A stretch of 45,517 nucleotides of DNA from Gemmataceae bacterium (GCA_009692065.1 SHZY01000034.1:1-45517), one strand, 5' to 3'; numbered from the stretch's first letter, positions 1-8,578 are shown. Translations and numbers: made by a program. The notes: generated by a model from the letters alone, not told the origin.

Positions 1-78
1 CGCCGCCCACAATCGTCTTTGGCGCTCATCCAACGACGAAGCCAGGCCTTCGAACCGTTGGCGTATCGCAGCCTCCAT
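1..78 (-). CDS. ISAzo13-like transposase, N-terminal fragment cut by window edge
   Basis: Only about 26 codons are visible. The peptide starts M-E-A-A-I-R-Q-R-F and continues with LDERQRRLWAAAEA-type sequence (only the first part is inside the window on this side), the pattern I associate with the N-terminus of ISAzo13-family transposases. The start is the ATG at 78; an in-frame ATG at 93 would add five residues. It reads outward, off the left edge. The identification rests on the fuller copy at the right edge, and whether the gene is intact cannot be judged here. Confidence 0.6.
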   Translation of the reverse strand, partial: MEAAIRQRFEGLASSLDERQRRLWAA

Positions 79-145
79 GCTTGCGCGTCGCATGGAGCAG
101 GTGTATGAAACAGTTGCGAAGTTGTAACACTAATTAACGGACGGC
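1..145 (-). mobile_element. 5' end of an ISAzo13-like insertion sequence (left copy)
   Basis: The reverse complement of 1-145 matches 45341-45485 at the other edge with about five mismatches, so this is a second, diverged copy of one element in opposite orientation. It contains the first codons of a transposase and about 50-65 bases of element end. The inner boundary is placed at 145, where similarity between the copies stops; no clear terminal inverted repeat can be defined because the far end of the element is outside the window. A perfect 11-bp hairpin (153-178) begins 8 bases inside the boundary. Confidence 0.7.
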
Positions 146-152
146 ACCTTAG

Positions 153-178
153 GTGGCACGGTCAGGAGACCGTGCCAC
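153..178. repeat. Perfect 11-bp hairpin next to IS end
   Basis: GTGGCACGGTC, a 4-base loop (AGGA), then GACCGTGCCAC. It lies just downstream of the ABC permease stop (188, minus strand) and 8 bases from the left IS copy. No T-run follows on either strand, so it is not a classical intrinsic terminator. It looks like a member of the dispersed palindromes found through this window, and it may mark the end of the ABC transporter transcript. Confidence 0.6.
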
Positions 179-187
179 AACACAGAC

Positions 188-973
188 CTACACATCGCGC
201 CGCGAGAAGCAGAACATCCCGACCAGTGCCGTCACGCAAGAAACCGCCAGGCTAATCAACATGGTCTCACTCAGCGCTGTCCAGTTGTAATGTCCCCTCA
301 TGATGGTCGGCAGATTTTGCAGCGCTCGTTCCGGCGATGGGATGGAGCCGGGCAATTGTGTCAGCACGAACCCGCCGCCATAGAGCGTTATCCACACGAC
401 GGCAATGCTGACCAGTGTGTTGCTCGACATCGCACTGACGGTGACGCCGAAGGTGACCACGAAGAGCAGCATCGACGCGACCACCAGCATCGCGACGCAG
501 CAGCCGTCGATGGTCAATGCATCGCTATGGAGCATGTAATACGAGCCGCCCAGGGCCAACCCGGCCTGGATGAAATAGGTGGCCAGCACGAGCGTCAAGC
601 GTGAGTGCCATTTGCCCATGAAATACTGACGTCGGCTGATGCCTCGGCTCAGGACCGAGTCGGCCATGGTGCCTCGCTCGGAGCAGATGGCGCCGGCAGT
701 CAAGGCGATGATGAGCGTGACGCCGCCGTAGATGACCCAGTGCAGCAAGTCGCCGACCGTGTCCGGCGCATGCTGAATGATGCCGGAGACGCGCGTGGCC
801 CCAAAGCGATAGAGCAGGTAGCCAAGGCCGCCGCCGATGGTCAGCAGCACCCAGGCGCGATAAAGCCAGCTGTTGAAGGTCGCCTTGAAGTCGGCCTGAA
901 ACACCGCCCAGTACGGCAGCAAGCGGATGATCCGCAGGCGCGGGGCGGCGACGGCGGGGGTGGTTGCGTTCAT
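188..973 (-). CDS. ABC-2 type transporter permease
   Basis: A membrane protein of about 261 residues with roughly six hydrophobic segments separated by short loops, the usual plan of an ABC-2 exporter permease. It is encoded directly downstream of an ABC ATPase on the same strand, so the two probably form one transporter in the cytoplasmic membrane; the substrate cannot be read from sequence. The start is the ATG at 973, which follows an AGGTG Shine-Dalgarno. An upstream in-frame ATG at 1006 lies inside a dispersed palindrome (993-1029) and is rejected. The C-terminus ends in a short basic, acidic tail (RRDV). Confidence 0.75.
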   Translation of the reverse strand: MNATTPAVAAPRLRIIRLLPYWAVFQADFKATFNSWLYRAWVLLTIGGGLGYLLYRFGATRVSGIIQHAPDTVGDLLHWVIYGGVTLIIALTAGAICSERGTMADSVLSRGISRRQYFMGKWHSRLTLVLATYFIQAGLALGGSYYMLHSDALTIDGCCVAMLVVASMLLFVVTFGVTVSAMSSNTLVSIAVVWITLYGGGFVLTQLPGSIPSPERALQNLPTIMRGHYNWTALSETMLISLAVSCVTALVGMFCFSRRDV

Positions 974-992
974 TTGGCACCTGCTATTTTTG

Positions 993-1029
993 TTTAGCGC
1001 TCGCATGGCGCCATGCGGGCGCTAAACGA
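993..1029. repeat. Dispersed palindrome, TTTAGCGC/GCGCTAAA family, copy 1
   Basis: TTTAGCGCTCGCATGGCGC pairs with GCCATGCGGGCGCTAAA around a GGCGCC centre. It sits in the 60-base gap between the ABC ATPase stop and the permease start, so it lies inside a presumed operon. There is no T-run. Related copies are at 8524, 12944, 25778, 30079, 37330 and 41361. Confidence 0.85.
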
Positions 1030-1033
1030 AATC

Positions 1034-2032
1034 CTACGCCGCGTTCTTGTACGCCCGCGCGAACCCGCGCGCTCCCTCTTCTTCAACTAGATCGAGGAAC
1101 GCCGCCTCCGTCGCCATGCCGACTGAGCGGATGCTGATGACCGTCACCTTGTTGTCGGCTAGCGTCATGAACACGTTGGCCAGCGCATTCGTGTTGTTGA
1201 TGTCCTCGCTCATGCGGATTTCGAGCCGGCGCTGCTTCAGGTTGACCAGCTTGAACTCGGCCATGTTTTTCAGCGCCTGCATGGCCCGCGTGATCGCTTT
1301 TTGATCGCCTTCGAGATCGAACTCGTAGTGGTTGCGCTTCATGCGGCCCTTGAGGTCCTGCAAGGAACCGTAGTAGATCAAGTGGCCGTCGCTCAACACT
1401 GCCGCGTGGTTGCAGACCTCGTCGATGTCGCTCAGATTGTGGCTCGCGATGATCAGCGTCTTGTTCTGGGCGAGCGATTTGATCAGGTCGAGCATGCTGC
1501 GCCTCGCTTCAGGATCGAGACCCAGCGTAGGCTCGTCCCAGATCAGCAGGTCGGGTTCGTTGATCAGACTCGTCGCCACGGCCAGGCGGGCAATCATGCC
1601 GTTCGAGAAATTCTCGATGCGATCCCCCGAGGCGGCCAGCAAATCGACGGCCCGAATCATCGATGCCATGCGCGGCTTGCGCACTTCCGTCGGCAGTCCG
1701 AACAGGCGGGCCATGTAATCCAGGTACGTGATCGGCGTCATGCCCTTGGGAAACTGTGGATTGGTCGGGATGTAGCCGATTCGGCAGCGCAGCCCCGCTG
1801 CGTTCGGCCCCATTTTTTGGTTGAACACTTTCACCCAGCCGGCGGTCGGACGATGCAAACCCAGCACCAGGCGCAAGAGCGTGGTCTTGCCCGCGCCGTT
1901 GGGCCCTAAAAGGCCCAGAACCGTGCCCGGCTCAAGTCTCAGGTTCACATCGTTCAGCGCAATCTGGCGGTTTTGGTAGATCTTCGTCAGCTGCGAAGCT
2001 TCCACCACCAGGTCGCTGGAGTTCTCGGCCAC
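1034..2032 (-). CDS. ABC transporter ATP-binding protein
   Basis: A 332-residue ATPase of the ABC-2 exporter type. Walker A is GPNGAGKTT (residues 43-51), the signature loop is degenerate (FSNGM near 142-146 instead of LSGGQ), Walker B is LLIWDEPT (162-169) and the H-loop histidine is in ASHNL near 198. About 100 residues follow the ATPase core, as in regulatory C-terminal extensions of this class. The start is a GTG at 2032 with AAGGAG about nine bases upstream; no better ATG is near. It pairs with the permease at 188-973 and is transcribed divergently from recA. Confidence 0.9.
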   Translation of the reverse strand: MAENSSDLVVEASQLTKIYQNRQIALNDVNLRLEPGTVLGLLGPNGAGKTTLLRLVLGLHRPTAGWVKVFNQKMGPNAAGLRCRIGYIPTNPQFPKGMTPITYLDYMARLFGLPTEVRKPRMASMIRAVDLLAASGDRIENFSNGMIARLAVATSLINEPDLLIWDEPTLGLDPEARRSMLDLIKSLAQNKTLIIASHNLSDIDEVCNHAAVLSDGHLIYYGSLQDLKGRMKRNHYEFDLEGDQKAITRAMQALKNMAEFKLVNLKQRRLEIRMSEDINNTNALANVFMTLADNKVTVISIRSVGMATEAAFLDLVEEEGARGFARAYKNAA

Positions 2033-2247
2033 GAGGCTGTCTCCTTGTCACCGCTCGCGGCGTAGCAGAGCGGTTGCTACGCGGCAAGCGACTTACACAC
2101 ACCTCTATCTTCGTCATCAAGGCTTGCCCAAATGAATCCAAAGTCGCGATGATTGTTCTTGGTTTTTTCGTTTCGCAGGGATTCATCGGCAAATCCTCGC
2201 GCTCTTTCCCATTCCAGCGATCTTTCCGACCAAAAATCGAAAAAGTT

Positions 2248-2287
2248 TTTACCTGGTCTTGACGACAGGATATAATACAGATATAAA
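2248..2287 (+). promoter_or_regulatory. Two overlapping sigma70-type promoters for recA
   Basis: Promoter 1: TTTACC (2248-2253), 17-base spacer, TATAAT (2271-2276). Promoter 2: TTGACG (2259-2264), 17-base spacer, TATAAA (2282-2287). Both fit the vegetative consensus with correct spacing and lie 67-100 bases before the recA start. Which one is used cannot be told from sequence. Confidence 0.65.
2252..2269. promoter_or_regulatory. Candidate LexA/SOS-like operator before recA
   Basis: CCTG, ten bases, CAGG. This has the CTG-N10-CAG geometry of the Escherichia coli LexA box and overlaps the -35 regions of both recA promoters, where a repressor would block transcription. The inner ten bases are not the AT-alternating consensus, and the LexA site of this lineage is not known to me, so this is a positional inference. 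Confidence 0.35.
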
Positions 2288-2353
2288 CATGCGTACACTT
2301 ATGCAAGCATGCTGTCCCGTCCATCCTTTTTCCCAGCCGAGGAGGAATTTGCA

Positions 2354-3445
2354 ATGACCCCTGAATACGATCGAGAACTGAAAAGCGCCCTGCAACAGAT
2401 CGAAAAACAGTTCGGCAAAGGCTCCATCATGCAGCTGGGGAGCGACAGCACTGCTGAGGTCCAGGGCATCAGCACCGGTGCCTTGAGCCTCGATATCGCC
2501 CTGGGCGGCAAGGGGTTGCCTCGCGGGCGAATCATCGAAATCTACGGCCCCGAGGCGAGCGGCAAAACCACGGTCGCCCTGACATCGATCGCCAGTGCCC
2601 AGCGCGCGGGCGGCGTGGCTGCCTTCATCGATGCGGAACACGCGCTCGACCCCAGCTGGGCAAAGCGCCTCGGCGTCGATCTCGAAAGTCTGTTGGTCAG
2701 CCAGCCGTCCCACGGCGAGGAAGCCCTCAAGATCGCCGAGATGCTCATCAAGTCGAACGCGGTGGACATCATCGTCATCGATTCGGTTGCCGCCCTGGTG
2801 CCGAAATCGGAAGTCGAAGGCGAGATCGGCGATCAGCACATGGGCCTGCAAGCCCGCCTCATGAGCCAGGCGATGCGCATTCTCACGCCGACCATCTCCA
2901 AAAGCAAAACCTGCATGATCTTCATCAACCAGATTCGCCAAAAGATCGGCGTCATGTTCGGCAACCCCGAGACTACCTCCGGAGGTCTGGCGCTCAAGTT
3001 CTATTGCAGCGTCCGCATGGAGATCCGCAAGGTCACCGCCGTCAAGGAAGGCGACGACGTCGTCGGCACCTCGGTCCGCGTCAAGGTCGTCAAGAACAAG
3101 GTCGCACCGCCGTTTCGGCAGGCCGAGTTTGACATCATGCACGACCGCGGCATCAACCGCGAAAGCGATGTCATCAACCTCGCCATCGAAGACAAGTTCA
3201 TCGAAAAGAGCGGCTCCTGGATCAACTACGGCGAGATGCGCCTGGGCCAGGGCATGGAGAACGCCAAGAAGTATCTGCGAGAAAATCCCGCGATTCTGGA
3301 TGAACTGATCAAGAAGATTCTCGCCAAGCGCGGCCTGATCGGCGCCGAATCGGCAGCGCCACCGGCGCCGGTCGAGACGCCTGTGGAGGAAACCCCCGCG
3401 CCGACCAACCATCGCGCCAAGCGCGCCGCCGCCGTCGCGGAATGA
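2354..3445 (+). CDS. recA: Recombinase RecA
   Basis: A 363-residue RecA, the ATP-dependent strand-exchange protein of homologous recombination and SOS induction. Walker A is GPEASGKTT (about 65-73); the conserved [22 protein letters not shown] and [18 protein letters not shown] segments follow in order. The C-terminal tail after about residue 330 is Pro/Glu-rich and ends in Arg/Lys/Ala residues, unlike the strongly acidic enterobacterial tail. The start is the ATG at 2354, with GAGGAGG eight to ten bases upstream. It begins a run of plus-strand genes to RNase R, but a separate hairpin at 3461 follows it. Confidence 0.98.
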   Translation: MTPEYDRELKSALQQIEKQFGKGSIMQLGSDSTAEVQGISTGALSLDIALGGKGLPRGRIIEIYGPEASGKTTVALTSIASAQRAGGVAAFIDAEHALDPSWAKRLGVDLESLLVSQPSHGEEALKIAEMLIKSNAVDIIVIDSVAALVPKSEVEGEIGDQHMGLQARLMSQAMRILTPTISKSKTCMIFINQIRQKIGVMFGNPETTSGGLALKFYCSVRMEIRKVTAVKEGDDVVGTSVRVKVVKNKVAPPFRQAEFDIMHDRGINRESDVINLAIEDKFIEKSGSWINYGEMRLGQGMENAKKYLRENPAILDELIKKILAKRGLIGAESAAPPAPVETPVEETPAPTNHRAKRAAAVAE

Positions 3446-3460
3446 ACTCAAGCCATCACG

Positions 3461-3482
3461 CCCGCAAGCGAAAGCCTGCGGG
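3461..3482. repeat. Short hairpin after recA
   Basis: CCCGCAAGC, loop GAAA, GCCTGCGGG: a nine-base stem with one mismatch, 16 bases after the recA stop and just before the ribosome binding site of the next gene. There is no T-run. It may mark or attenuate the end of the recA message. Confidence 0.5.
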
Positions 3483-3497
3483 GTCGGAGGTGCTGCG

Positions 3498-4694
3498 ATG
3501 CGTCTTCAAATCTCTCTCTCGCTGACCCTTGCAGCGGTGTGCTGGGTTCCCGCAATTGCCGACGCGCAAACTGCGCCTAGCGAGCGCAAGGTCGCCGCCG
3601 CCACCCGCCTCGACTGGCAGTTCGCGGTCCAGGGTTTTGGCCCCGGCGCCGCCAAGCTCCCCGCGGGCTACGATTCCACCAAGCAACGCTATCAGCTCTA
3701 TGTGCCAAAGGACCACACCAAGGAGAAGCCGGCCGGCTTGGTGCTGTTCATTTCAGCTTCGGATCAACCCGCCGGCTGGAACATCTGGAAAGCCGCTTGC
3801 GAAAAGGAAGGCATCTTGTTCGCCTCACCCTTCGGCGCTGGCAACAGCCCCGACTCGGGCCGCCGCACGCGCGTTATCCTCGATATCCTCGACGACGTCC
3901 GCCGGCAATATGCCATCGATCCCGATCAGACCTACATCACCGGCTTCTCCGGCGGCGGGCGCATGGCTTGCTCGATTGCCTTCGCGCTGCCCGAATACTT
4001 CGGCGGCGTTATCCCCCTGTGCGGCACCAATCCAATCAGCGGGCCAACGTACTTGCGCCATCGCATCGAGGAACGGCTTTCCGTCGCCTTCGTCACCGGC
4101 GAGAAAGATTTCAACCGCAAGGAGAATGAAGTCTACATGGCCCCCTGGTTCGAAGAGTTAGGCATCCGCTCCAAGCTGTGGGTCGTGCCGAAGATGGCCC
4201 ATGAAATCCCGTCGTCGGCCGTCATCACCGAGGTACACGCCTGGTTGGCCGAGGATCTGAAACGCCGGCGCGATGACGCCAAGGGACGCCCGAAATTGGC
4301 GGTGGCGCACGATGTCACCCCGAGCGCGGCGGAGCAGGCCAAACGCCAATTGGAATCGGCCCTCGACGATCTCAAGCAGCCCCCGCGCACCTGGCGCGGC
4401 GTCGCCCTCTTGCAAGGCGTCACGCAGCGCTGGGGCAAAACTGAGTCCGGCAAGCAAGCTCAAGCCTTGCTGAAGGAAATCGTCAACAACGACAAGCTGC
4501 TCGAACGCGTGGAAGTGCAGGGATCCGAAGACGAAGTTAAATCGATATCGTCCCAGGCCAAGGCGCTCGAACGTTTCGGCCAAAACGCCAAGGCAATCGA
4601 AGCATGGCAACTGCTCGCACAGAACTACGATGGCACCCCCATCGCGGCCAAGGCCAACGAGAATATCAAACGGCTACGCGCCAAGGGCAAATGA
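3498..4694 (+). CDS. Secreted alpha/beta-hydrolase (esterase/PHB-depolymerase-like)
   Basis: 398 residues. A signal peptide covers about 1-23 (hydrophobic LSLTLAAVCWVPAIADA). The middle is an alpha/beta-hydrolase with the nucleophile elbow G-F-S-G-G (Ser near 151) and a candidate catalytic His in a KMAHEIP segment near 232, resembling secreted esterases of the polyhydroxybutyrate depolymerase/feruloyl esterase type. The last 130 residues are helical and charged and look TPR-like. The start ATG follows GGAGGTG at good spacing. The substrate is unknown; export to the periplasm is inferred from the signal peptide. Confidence 0.75.
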   Translation: MRLQISLSLTLAAVCWVPAIADAQTAPSERKVAAATRLDWQFAVQGFGPGAAKLPAGYDSTKQRYQLYVPKDHTKEKPAGLVLFISASDQPAGWNIWKAACEKEGILFASPFGAGNSPDSGRRTRVILDILDDVRRQYAIDPDQTYITGFSGGGRMACSIAFALPEYFGGVIPLCGTNPISGPTYLRHRIEERLSVAFVTGEKDFNRKENEVYMAPWFEELGIRSKLWVVPKMAHEIPSSAVITEVHAWLAEDLKRRRDDAKGRPKLAVAHDVTPSAAEQAKRQLESALDDLKQPPRTWRGVALLQGVTQRWGKTESGKQAQALLKEIVNNDKLLERVEVQGSEDEVKSISSQAKALERFGQNAKAIEAWQLLAQNYDGTPIAAKANENIKRLRAKGK

Positions 4695-4737
4695 CGTCGT
4701 TGTTGCATCCGTCGCGCGTTTGCGGTTGAATAGTCGT

Positions 4738-5148
4738 ATGGCAACCGATCCAACCACCAAGGGCCGCGTCCTCTACGACGGCGATTGCGCCTTTTGCTGC
4801 AAGTCGGTCGAGCTGTTGAAAAAGCTCGATTGGCTCGGCAAGCTCGACTACGTCAATGCACGCGATGACTCCCAGGCGTTTTTGAAGAATCCGCCCGTCG
4901 CCGGCGCGCCGCTCCTGGACCAGATGCACGTGCTGCCTCGCAACGGCCAGTATCTGTACGGCGGCTATCGGGCGGTCCGCTGGCTGGCCTGGCGCTTGCC
5001 GCTCACCTGGGTGGTGGCACCGTTTCTTTATATTCCCGGTATGACCTACGTAGGCCAGCGTTTGTACCTGTGGATCGCGCGCAATCGTTTCAAAATCGTG
5101 CCGTGCGAGCATGGCGAGTGCAAGATTCCAAGGATGAAGGCTGAATAG
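4738..5148 (+). CDS. DCC-family (DUF393) thiol-disulfide oxidoreductase-like protein
   Basis: 136 residues. Near the N-terminus is LYDGDCAFCCKS (about 12-23), the D-x-D-C-x-x-C signature that names the DCC family; the two cysteines (17 and 20) form a possible redox pair. A hydrophobic stretch near residues 88-105 and a second conserved cysteine region (C-E-H-G-E-C) at the end complete the usual layout. The start is the ATG at 4738; an in-frame upstream ATG at 4630 lies inside the preceding gene and is rejected. The biological role of this family is poorly defined. Confidence 0.8.
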   Translation: MATDPTTKGRVLYDGDCAFCCKSVELLKKLDWLGKLDYVNARDDSQAFLKNPPVAGAPLLDQMHVLPRNGQYLYGGYRAVRWLAWRLPLTWVVAPFLYIPGMTYVGQRLYLWIARNRFKIVPCEHGECKIPRMKAE

Positions 5149-5200
5149 AAAAACGAGAATGCCGAACGCGAGCAATGGCATATCCTATCTGAGTGTCTGA

Positions 5201-5228
5201 TTCATCCTTCATCCTTCATCCTTCATCC
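5201..5228. repeat. Tandem heptanucleotide repeat (TTCATCC)x4
   Basis: Four exact copies of TTCATCC end six bases before the start codon of the OB/HD nuclease gene, in the place where a Shine-Dalgarno sequence would be expected. The unit length is not a multiple of three, but the tract lies outside the coding region, so length changes would alter leader spacing and not frame. Confidence 0.9.
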
Positions 5229-5233
5229 TTCCT

Positions 5234-6223
5234 ATGCCTCGACGCGTCATTCAACTCCTGACCGACAACGAATCGATCGACGAAGTCTACATGGTGACGG
5301 ACAAGCAACTCCGCACCAATCGCTCGGGCAACTTTTATTTGCAAGTCGAGCTGCGCGATCGCACCGGCTCCATCATCGCCCGACTTTGGAACGCCAATGA
5401 GCCGCAGTTCCGCTCCTTCAGCGAAGGCGATTTCCTGCGCGTTAAGGGGAAGGTCCAGCTCTTTCAAGGCACGCTGCAAGTCTTGTTCACGGCGTTTGAT
5501 CGAGTTGATCCGGGTAAGGTAGCTCTCGAAGACTTTGTTCCGCGCGTCGAGCAGGACATTCACAAGCTTTACGACCGCCTCAAGCAATATCTGCTAAAGC
5601 TCGGCGACCTGCACATGAAAGCGCTTGCAGAGTGCTTTTTCATGGACGACGCCTTCGTCAGCGCATTTTGCAACTCGCCGGCCGGCATTCGCAACCATCA
5701 TGCGTACATCGGCGGCCTCCTGGAACATGTCGTGACGATGCTGGACGCGGCCGACCGTCTCGCGCCGCTTTATCCGGAGTTGAATCGCGATCTCTTGATG
5801 ATGGGCGTCTTTCTGCACGACCTCGGCAAGACGCGCGAGTTGTGCTGCGACACCGTTTTTGGCTATACCGACGAAGGGCAGCTCGTCGGCCACATTGACA
5901 TCGGTGTCGAAATGCTCAACGAGAAAGCCGCGAAGGTGCCGGACCTGACGGGCGAGCCGTTCCCGCGCGAGCTGTTCCTGCGTCTCAAGCACATGATCGT
6001 GAGCCACCACGGCAGCTACGAGTTCGGCAGCCCGCGTTTGCCGATGACGCCCGAGGCGATCGCGCTGCATTATCTCGACAATCTCGACGCGAAGCTGCAC
6101 TCATTCCTGCGCGACATCCGCGAGGACAAGAATGTATCGTCAGCGTGGACTCCCTACAACCAGAGCATCCAGCGCCGCCTCTTCAAAGGCTTGCGCGAGG
6201 GATCCGAGCCAGTGGCCGATTGA
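5234..6223 (+). CDS. OB-fold/HD-domain 3'-5' exoribonuclease (YhaM-like)
   Basis: 329 residues. An N-terminal OB-fold-like nucleic acid binding domain (about 1-90, with GNFYLQVELRDRTG) is followed by an HD phosphohydrolase domain: first His in HHAYIGGLLEH, the HD pair in FLHDLGKTREL, two His in SHHGS, and the closing Asp in YLDNLDAKL. This OB-plus-HD order is that of YhaM/CBF1-type 3'-5' exoribonucleases. RNase R lies 124 bases downstream on the same strand, so the pair may share a role in RNA decay. No Shine-Dalgarno is visible; a heptanucleotide repeat occupies its place. Confidence 0.85.
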   Translation: MPRRVIQLLTDNESIDEVYMVTDKQLRTNRSGNFYLQVELRDRTGSIIARLWNANEPQFRSFSEGDFLRVKGKVQLFQGTLQVLFTAFDRVDPGKVALEDFVPRVEQDIHKLYDRLKQYLLKLGDLHMKALAECFFMDDAFVSAFCNSPAGIRNHHAYIGGLLEHVVTMLDAADRLAPLYPELNRDLLMMGVFLHDLGKTRELCCDTVFGYTDEGQLVGHIDIGVEMLNEKAAKVPDLTGEPFPRELFLRLKHMIVSHHGSYEFGSPRLPMTPEAIALHYLDNLDAKLHSFLRDIREDKNVSSAWTPYNQSIQRRLFKGLREGSEPVAD

Positions 6224-6347
6224 CGTTCTGGCGCCAGATCAACGGCATCCGCCCACCTGCCTGCCATCATTCGCGTATAATCACACAACACAGGCCCCGC
6301 ACACGCCGTTGGCGTGTTGGCCAAACCAACCCCCATCATGGAGAATC

Positions 6348-8516
6348 ATGTCCGATCTGCAATCTCGCATCATCAGCGCACTCGCCCATCCCAACTACCA
6401 TGCGGTCAAGCCAAAGGTACTCGCCCGCAAGCTTGGTCTCGCCGCCCCGGAGCACGATGCTTTCAAGCACGCGCTCAAGGAACTCATTCGTCTGGGCCGC
6501 ATTGAGATCGGCAAGGGGAACCTCGTCCGCCAGGTTGGCGCGCACGGCACACTCACCGGCATTTTCCGCAAGGCGACCGCGGGCTTCGGCTTCGTGCGGC
6601 CCAATCCCGAGGAGGGCCATAAGTTCACCGAGGTCTTCATCCCCGAGGACGCAATCCGCGATGCCGCCACCGGCGATGTCGTGCTCGTGCGCGTGCGCCA
6701 ATCGCGTCAGCGCCACGAGCGCGGGCCGAAGGGGGAGATTGTGCAGGTGCTGGAGCGGGCGACCAGCCAGTTCGTCGGCACCTACTTCACGCGCGACGGA
6801 TTGTTCTACGTGCGTATCGATGGCACCGTCTTCAGCCACAGCGTGCTGGTCGGCGATCCGTCGGCAAAGGGAGCGAAGCCCAACGACAAGGTCGTCGTCG
6901 AGATGGTGCGATTCCCGACGGCGGAGGAACGCGGTGAAGCCGTCGTCACCGAGGTGCTCGGGGCCCACGGCAAACCCGGGGTCGATACGCTGTCGGTCAT
7001 CCGCGCCCTTGGCCTGCCTGACGCCTTTCCCGAGGACGTCCTGGAGGAAGCCCGCCAAGTCGCCGCCCGCTTCAAGGATGCGATCCCGGACGACCGTGAA
7101 GATTTGACCGATTGGCTGACGATCACGATCGATCCGATCGACGCACGCGACTTCGACGATGCCATCTGTCTGATGGTCGATCCCAAGAGCAAACACTGGC
7201 TGCTCGGCGTCCACATCGCCGACGTTGGCCACTTTGCGCCGCTCGGCAGCGCGCTCGACCAGGAGGCACGCAAACGCGGCACCAGCGTCTACTTGCCCCA
7301 GCATGTCATCCCGATGTTCCCTGAAATCATCTCCAACGGCCTGGCGAGTCTGCAGCAGGGCAAAGTTCGCTATGTGAAAAGCGCGATCATCGACCTGACG
7401 CCGACGGGGCAGAAGGCTGACGTGCGATTCGCGAATGCCGTCATCAAGACGCGGCGGCGCTTCACCTATGAAGAGGTCTCCGCGATCATCGCCGCGGAAG
7501 AAGGCCGCACGCCGGACATGACGCCGCCGGAGATCGACGCCGATGTGCGCGCGATGCTGTTGAAGCTGCGCGATTTGGCCATGATCCTGCACAAGCGCCG
7601 CGTCAAACGCGGTTCGCTGGAACTGATGATGCCGGAGATTGCCCTGGAGTACGATTCGAACGGCAAAGTCTCCGGCGCCCATTTTCGCAAGCACGACATC
7701 AGCCACACGATCGTCGAGGAATGCATGCTGGCCGCCAACGAAGCGGTGGCGGAACACCTGGACCACAAGAATCTATTCTTCCTGCGCCGCGTGCATCCGG
7801 CGCCGGAGCCGACCAAGCTGCACAAGTTCGCGGAATTCGCCCGCATCCTCGGCTACAAGATCAAGAGCGAGACGGATCGCTTCACCTTGCAACGCATCCT
7901 GCAGCAGTCCGCCAACAAGCCGGAGATGCACGCGGTCCATTACGCGCTCTTGCGCAGCTTGAAGCAGGCGACCTACAGCCCCGTGAAAGACGACCATTAC
8001 GCGCTGGCAAGCGAAAACTATTGCCACTTCACGTCGCCGATCCGCCGCTATCCCGATTTGCAAGTGCATCGTCTGCTTGACCACCTGGTGAGGCGAGGGC
8101 GGGCGTCAAGCAAACTCGACGAACTGGTCGCGCTCGGGGATCATTGCAGCAAGACGGAGCGGCGCGCGGAGTCCGCCGAGCGTGAGCTGGTCAAGCACCG
8201 GTTGTTGGTACACATGAACGAACGGATCGGCACCGATCTGAAGGCGGTCATCACCGGCGTCGCGGACTACGGCTTCTTCGCCCAGGCCGAGACGCTACCG
8301 GTGGAAGGGCTCGTCCACATCAGCACGTTGCCGGACGATTACTACCATTTTGACGAGATGTCGCACAGCCTGGTGGGCCAGCGCGCCAAACGCACCTTTC
8401 GGCTCGGCGATAAGGTGGAGGTCACGGTGGTGCGCGTCGATTTGCAGCGTCGGCAACTCGATTTTCGCTTGAAGGGAACGCAGGGGCGGTTGCCGGAGGT
8501 GAAGCGGCGGAGGTGA
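6348..8516 (+). CDS. rnr: Ribonuclease R
   Basis: 722 residues, close to the usual length. Order of domains: N-terminal winged-helix region (1-60), cold-shock/OB domains (about 65-230), the RNB catalytic domain with DPIDARDFDDAI (about 260-271, Asp residues binding Mg2+) and a C-terminal S1 RNA-binding domain (about 625-714). RNase R is a processive 3'-5' exoribonuclease that degrades structured RNA. The start ATG at 6348 follows GGAG. Longer in-frame reading upstream overlaps the preceding nuclease gene and lacks family similarity, so it is not used. A palindrome (8524) follows the stop. Confidence 0.96.
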   Translation: MSDLQSRIISALAHPNYHAVKPKVLARKLGLAAPEHDAFKHALKELIRLGRIEIGKGNLVRQVGAHGTLTGIFRKATAGFGFVRPNPEEGHKFTEVFIPEDAIRDAATGDVVLVRVRQSRQRHERGPKGEIVQVLERATSQFVGTYFTRDGLFYVRIDGTVFSHSVLVGDPSAKGAKPNDKVVVEMVRFPTAEERGEAVVTEVLGAHGKPGVDTLSVIRALGLPDAFPEDVLEEARQVAARFKDAIPDDREDLTDWLTITIDPIDARDFDDAICLMVDPKSKHWLLGVHIADVGHFAPLGSALDQEARKRGTSVYLPQHVIPMFPEIISNGLASLQQGKVRYVKSAIIDLTPTGQKADVRFANAVIKTRRRFTYEEVSAIIAAEEGRTPDMTPPEIDADVRAMLLKLRDLAMILHKRRVKRGSLELMMPEIALEYDSNGKVSGAHFRKHDISHTIVEECMLAANEAVAEHLDHKNLFFLRRVHPAPEPTKLHKFAEFARILGYKIKSETDRFTLQRILQQSANKPEMHAVHYALLRSLKQATYSPVKDDHYALASENYCHFTSPIRRYPDLQVHRLLDHLVRRGRASSKLDELVALGDHCSKTERRAESAERELVKHRLLVHMNERIGTDLKAVITGVADYGFFAQAETLPVEGLVHISTLPDDYYHFDEMSHSLVGQRAKRTFRLGDKVEVTVVRVDLQRRQLDFRLKGTQGRLPEVKRRR

Positions 8517-8523
8517 AAGCTTT

Positions 8524-8567
8524 CTTCGTTTAGCGCCCGCAAGGCGCCTTGCGAACGCTAAACGAAG
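8524..8567. repeat. Dispersed palindrome, TTTAGCGC/GCGCTAAA family, copy 2
   Basis: CTTCGTTTAGCG and CGCTAAACGAAG form the outer arms, with GCAAGGCGCCTTGC at the centre. It fills the gap between the stop codons of two converging genes (RNase R and the PPC-thioredoxin protein), eight and eleven bases from each. It is a candidate bidirectional transcript end. Confidence 0.85.
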
Positions 8568-8578
8568 AACGACGAAAA

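Larger units (their letters stand above)
2033..2353. other. Intergenic region between ABC transporter and recA
   Basis: 321 bases between divergent genes. The recA-proximal third is AT-rich and holds two overlapping promoter candidates and an SOS-like palindrome (listed separately). I see no convincing gene in the remainder. An ATG at 2309 in frame with recA has no ribosome binding site and is not used here as its start. Confidence 0.6.

Noticed and set aside
2249..3451. 400-codon open frame antisense to recA
   Set aside because: It is a mirror of GC-rich codon usage in recA, with His/Asp/Leu-rich composition and no family motif.
6336..7766. 476-codon open frame antisense to rnr
   Set aside because: It is a shadow of the RNase R reading frame; it has no ribosome binding site or recognisable domain.
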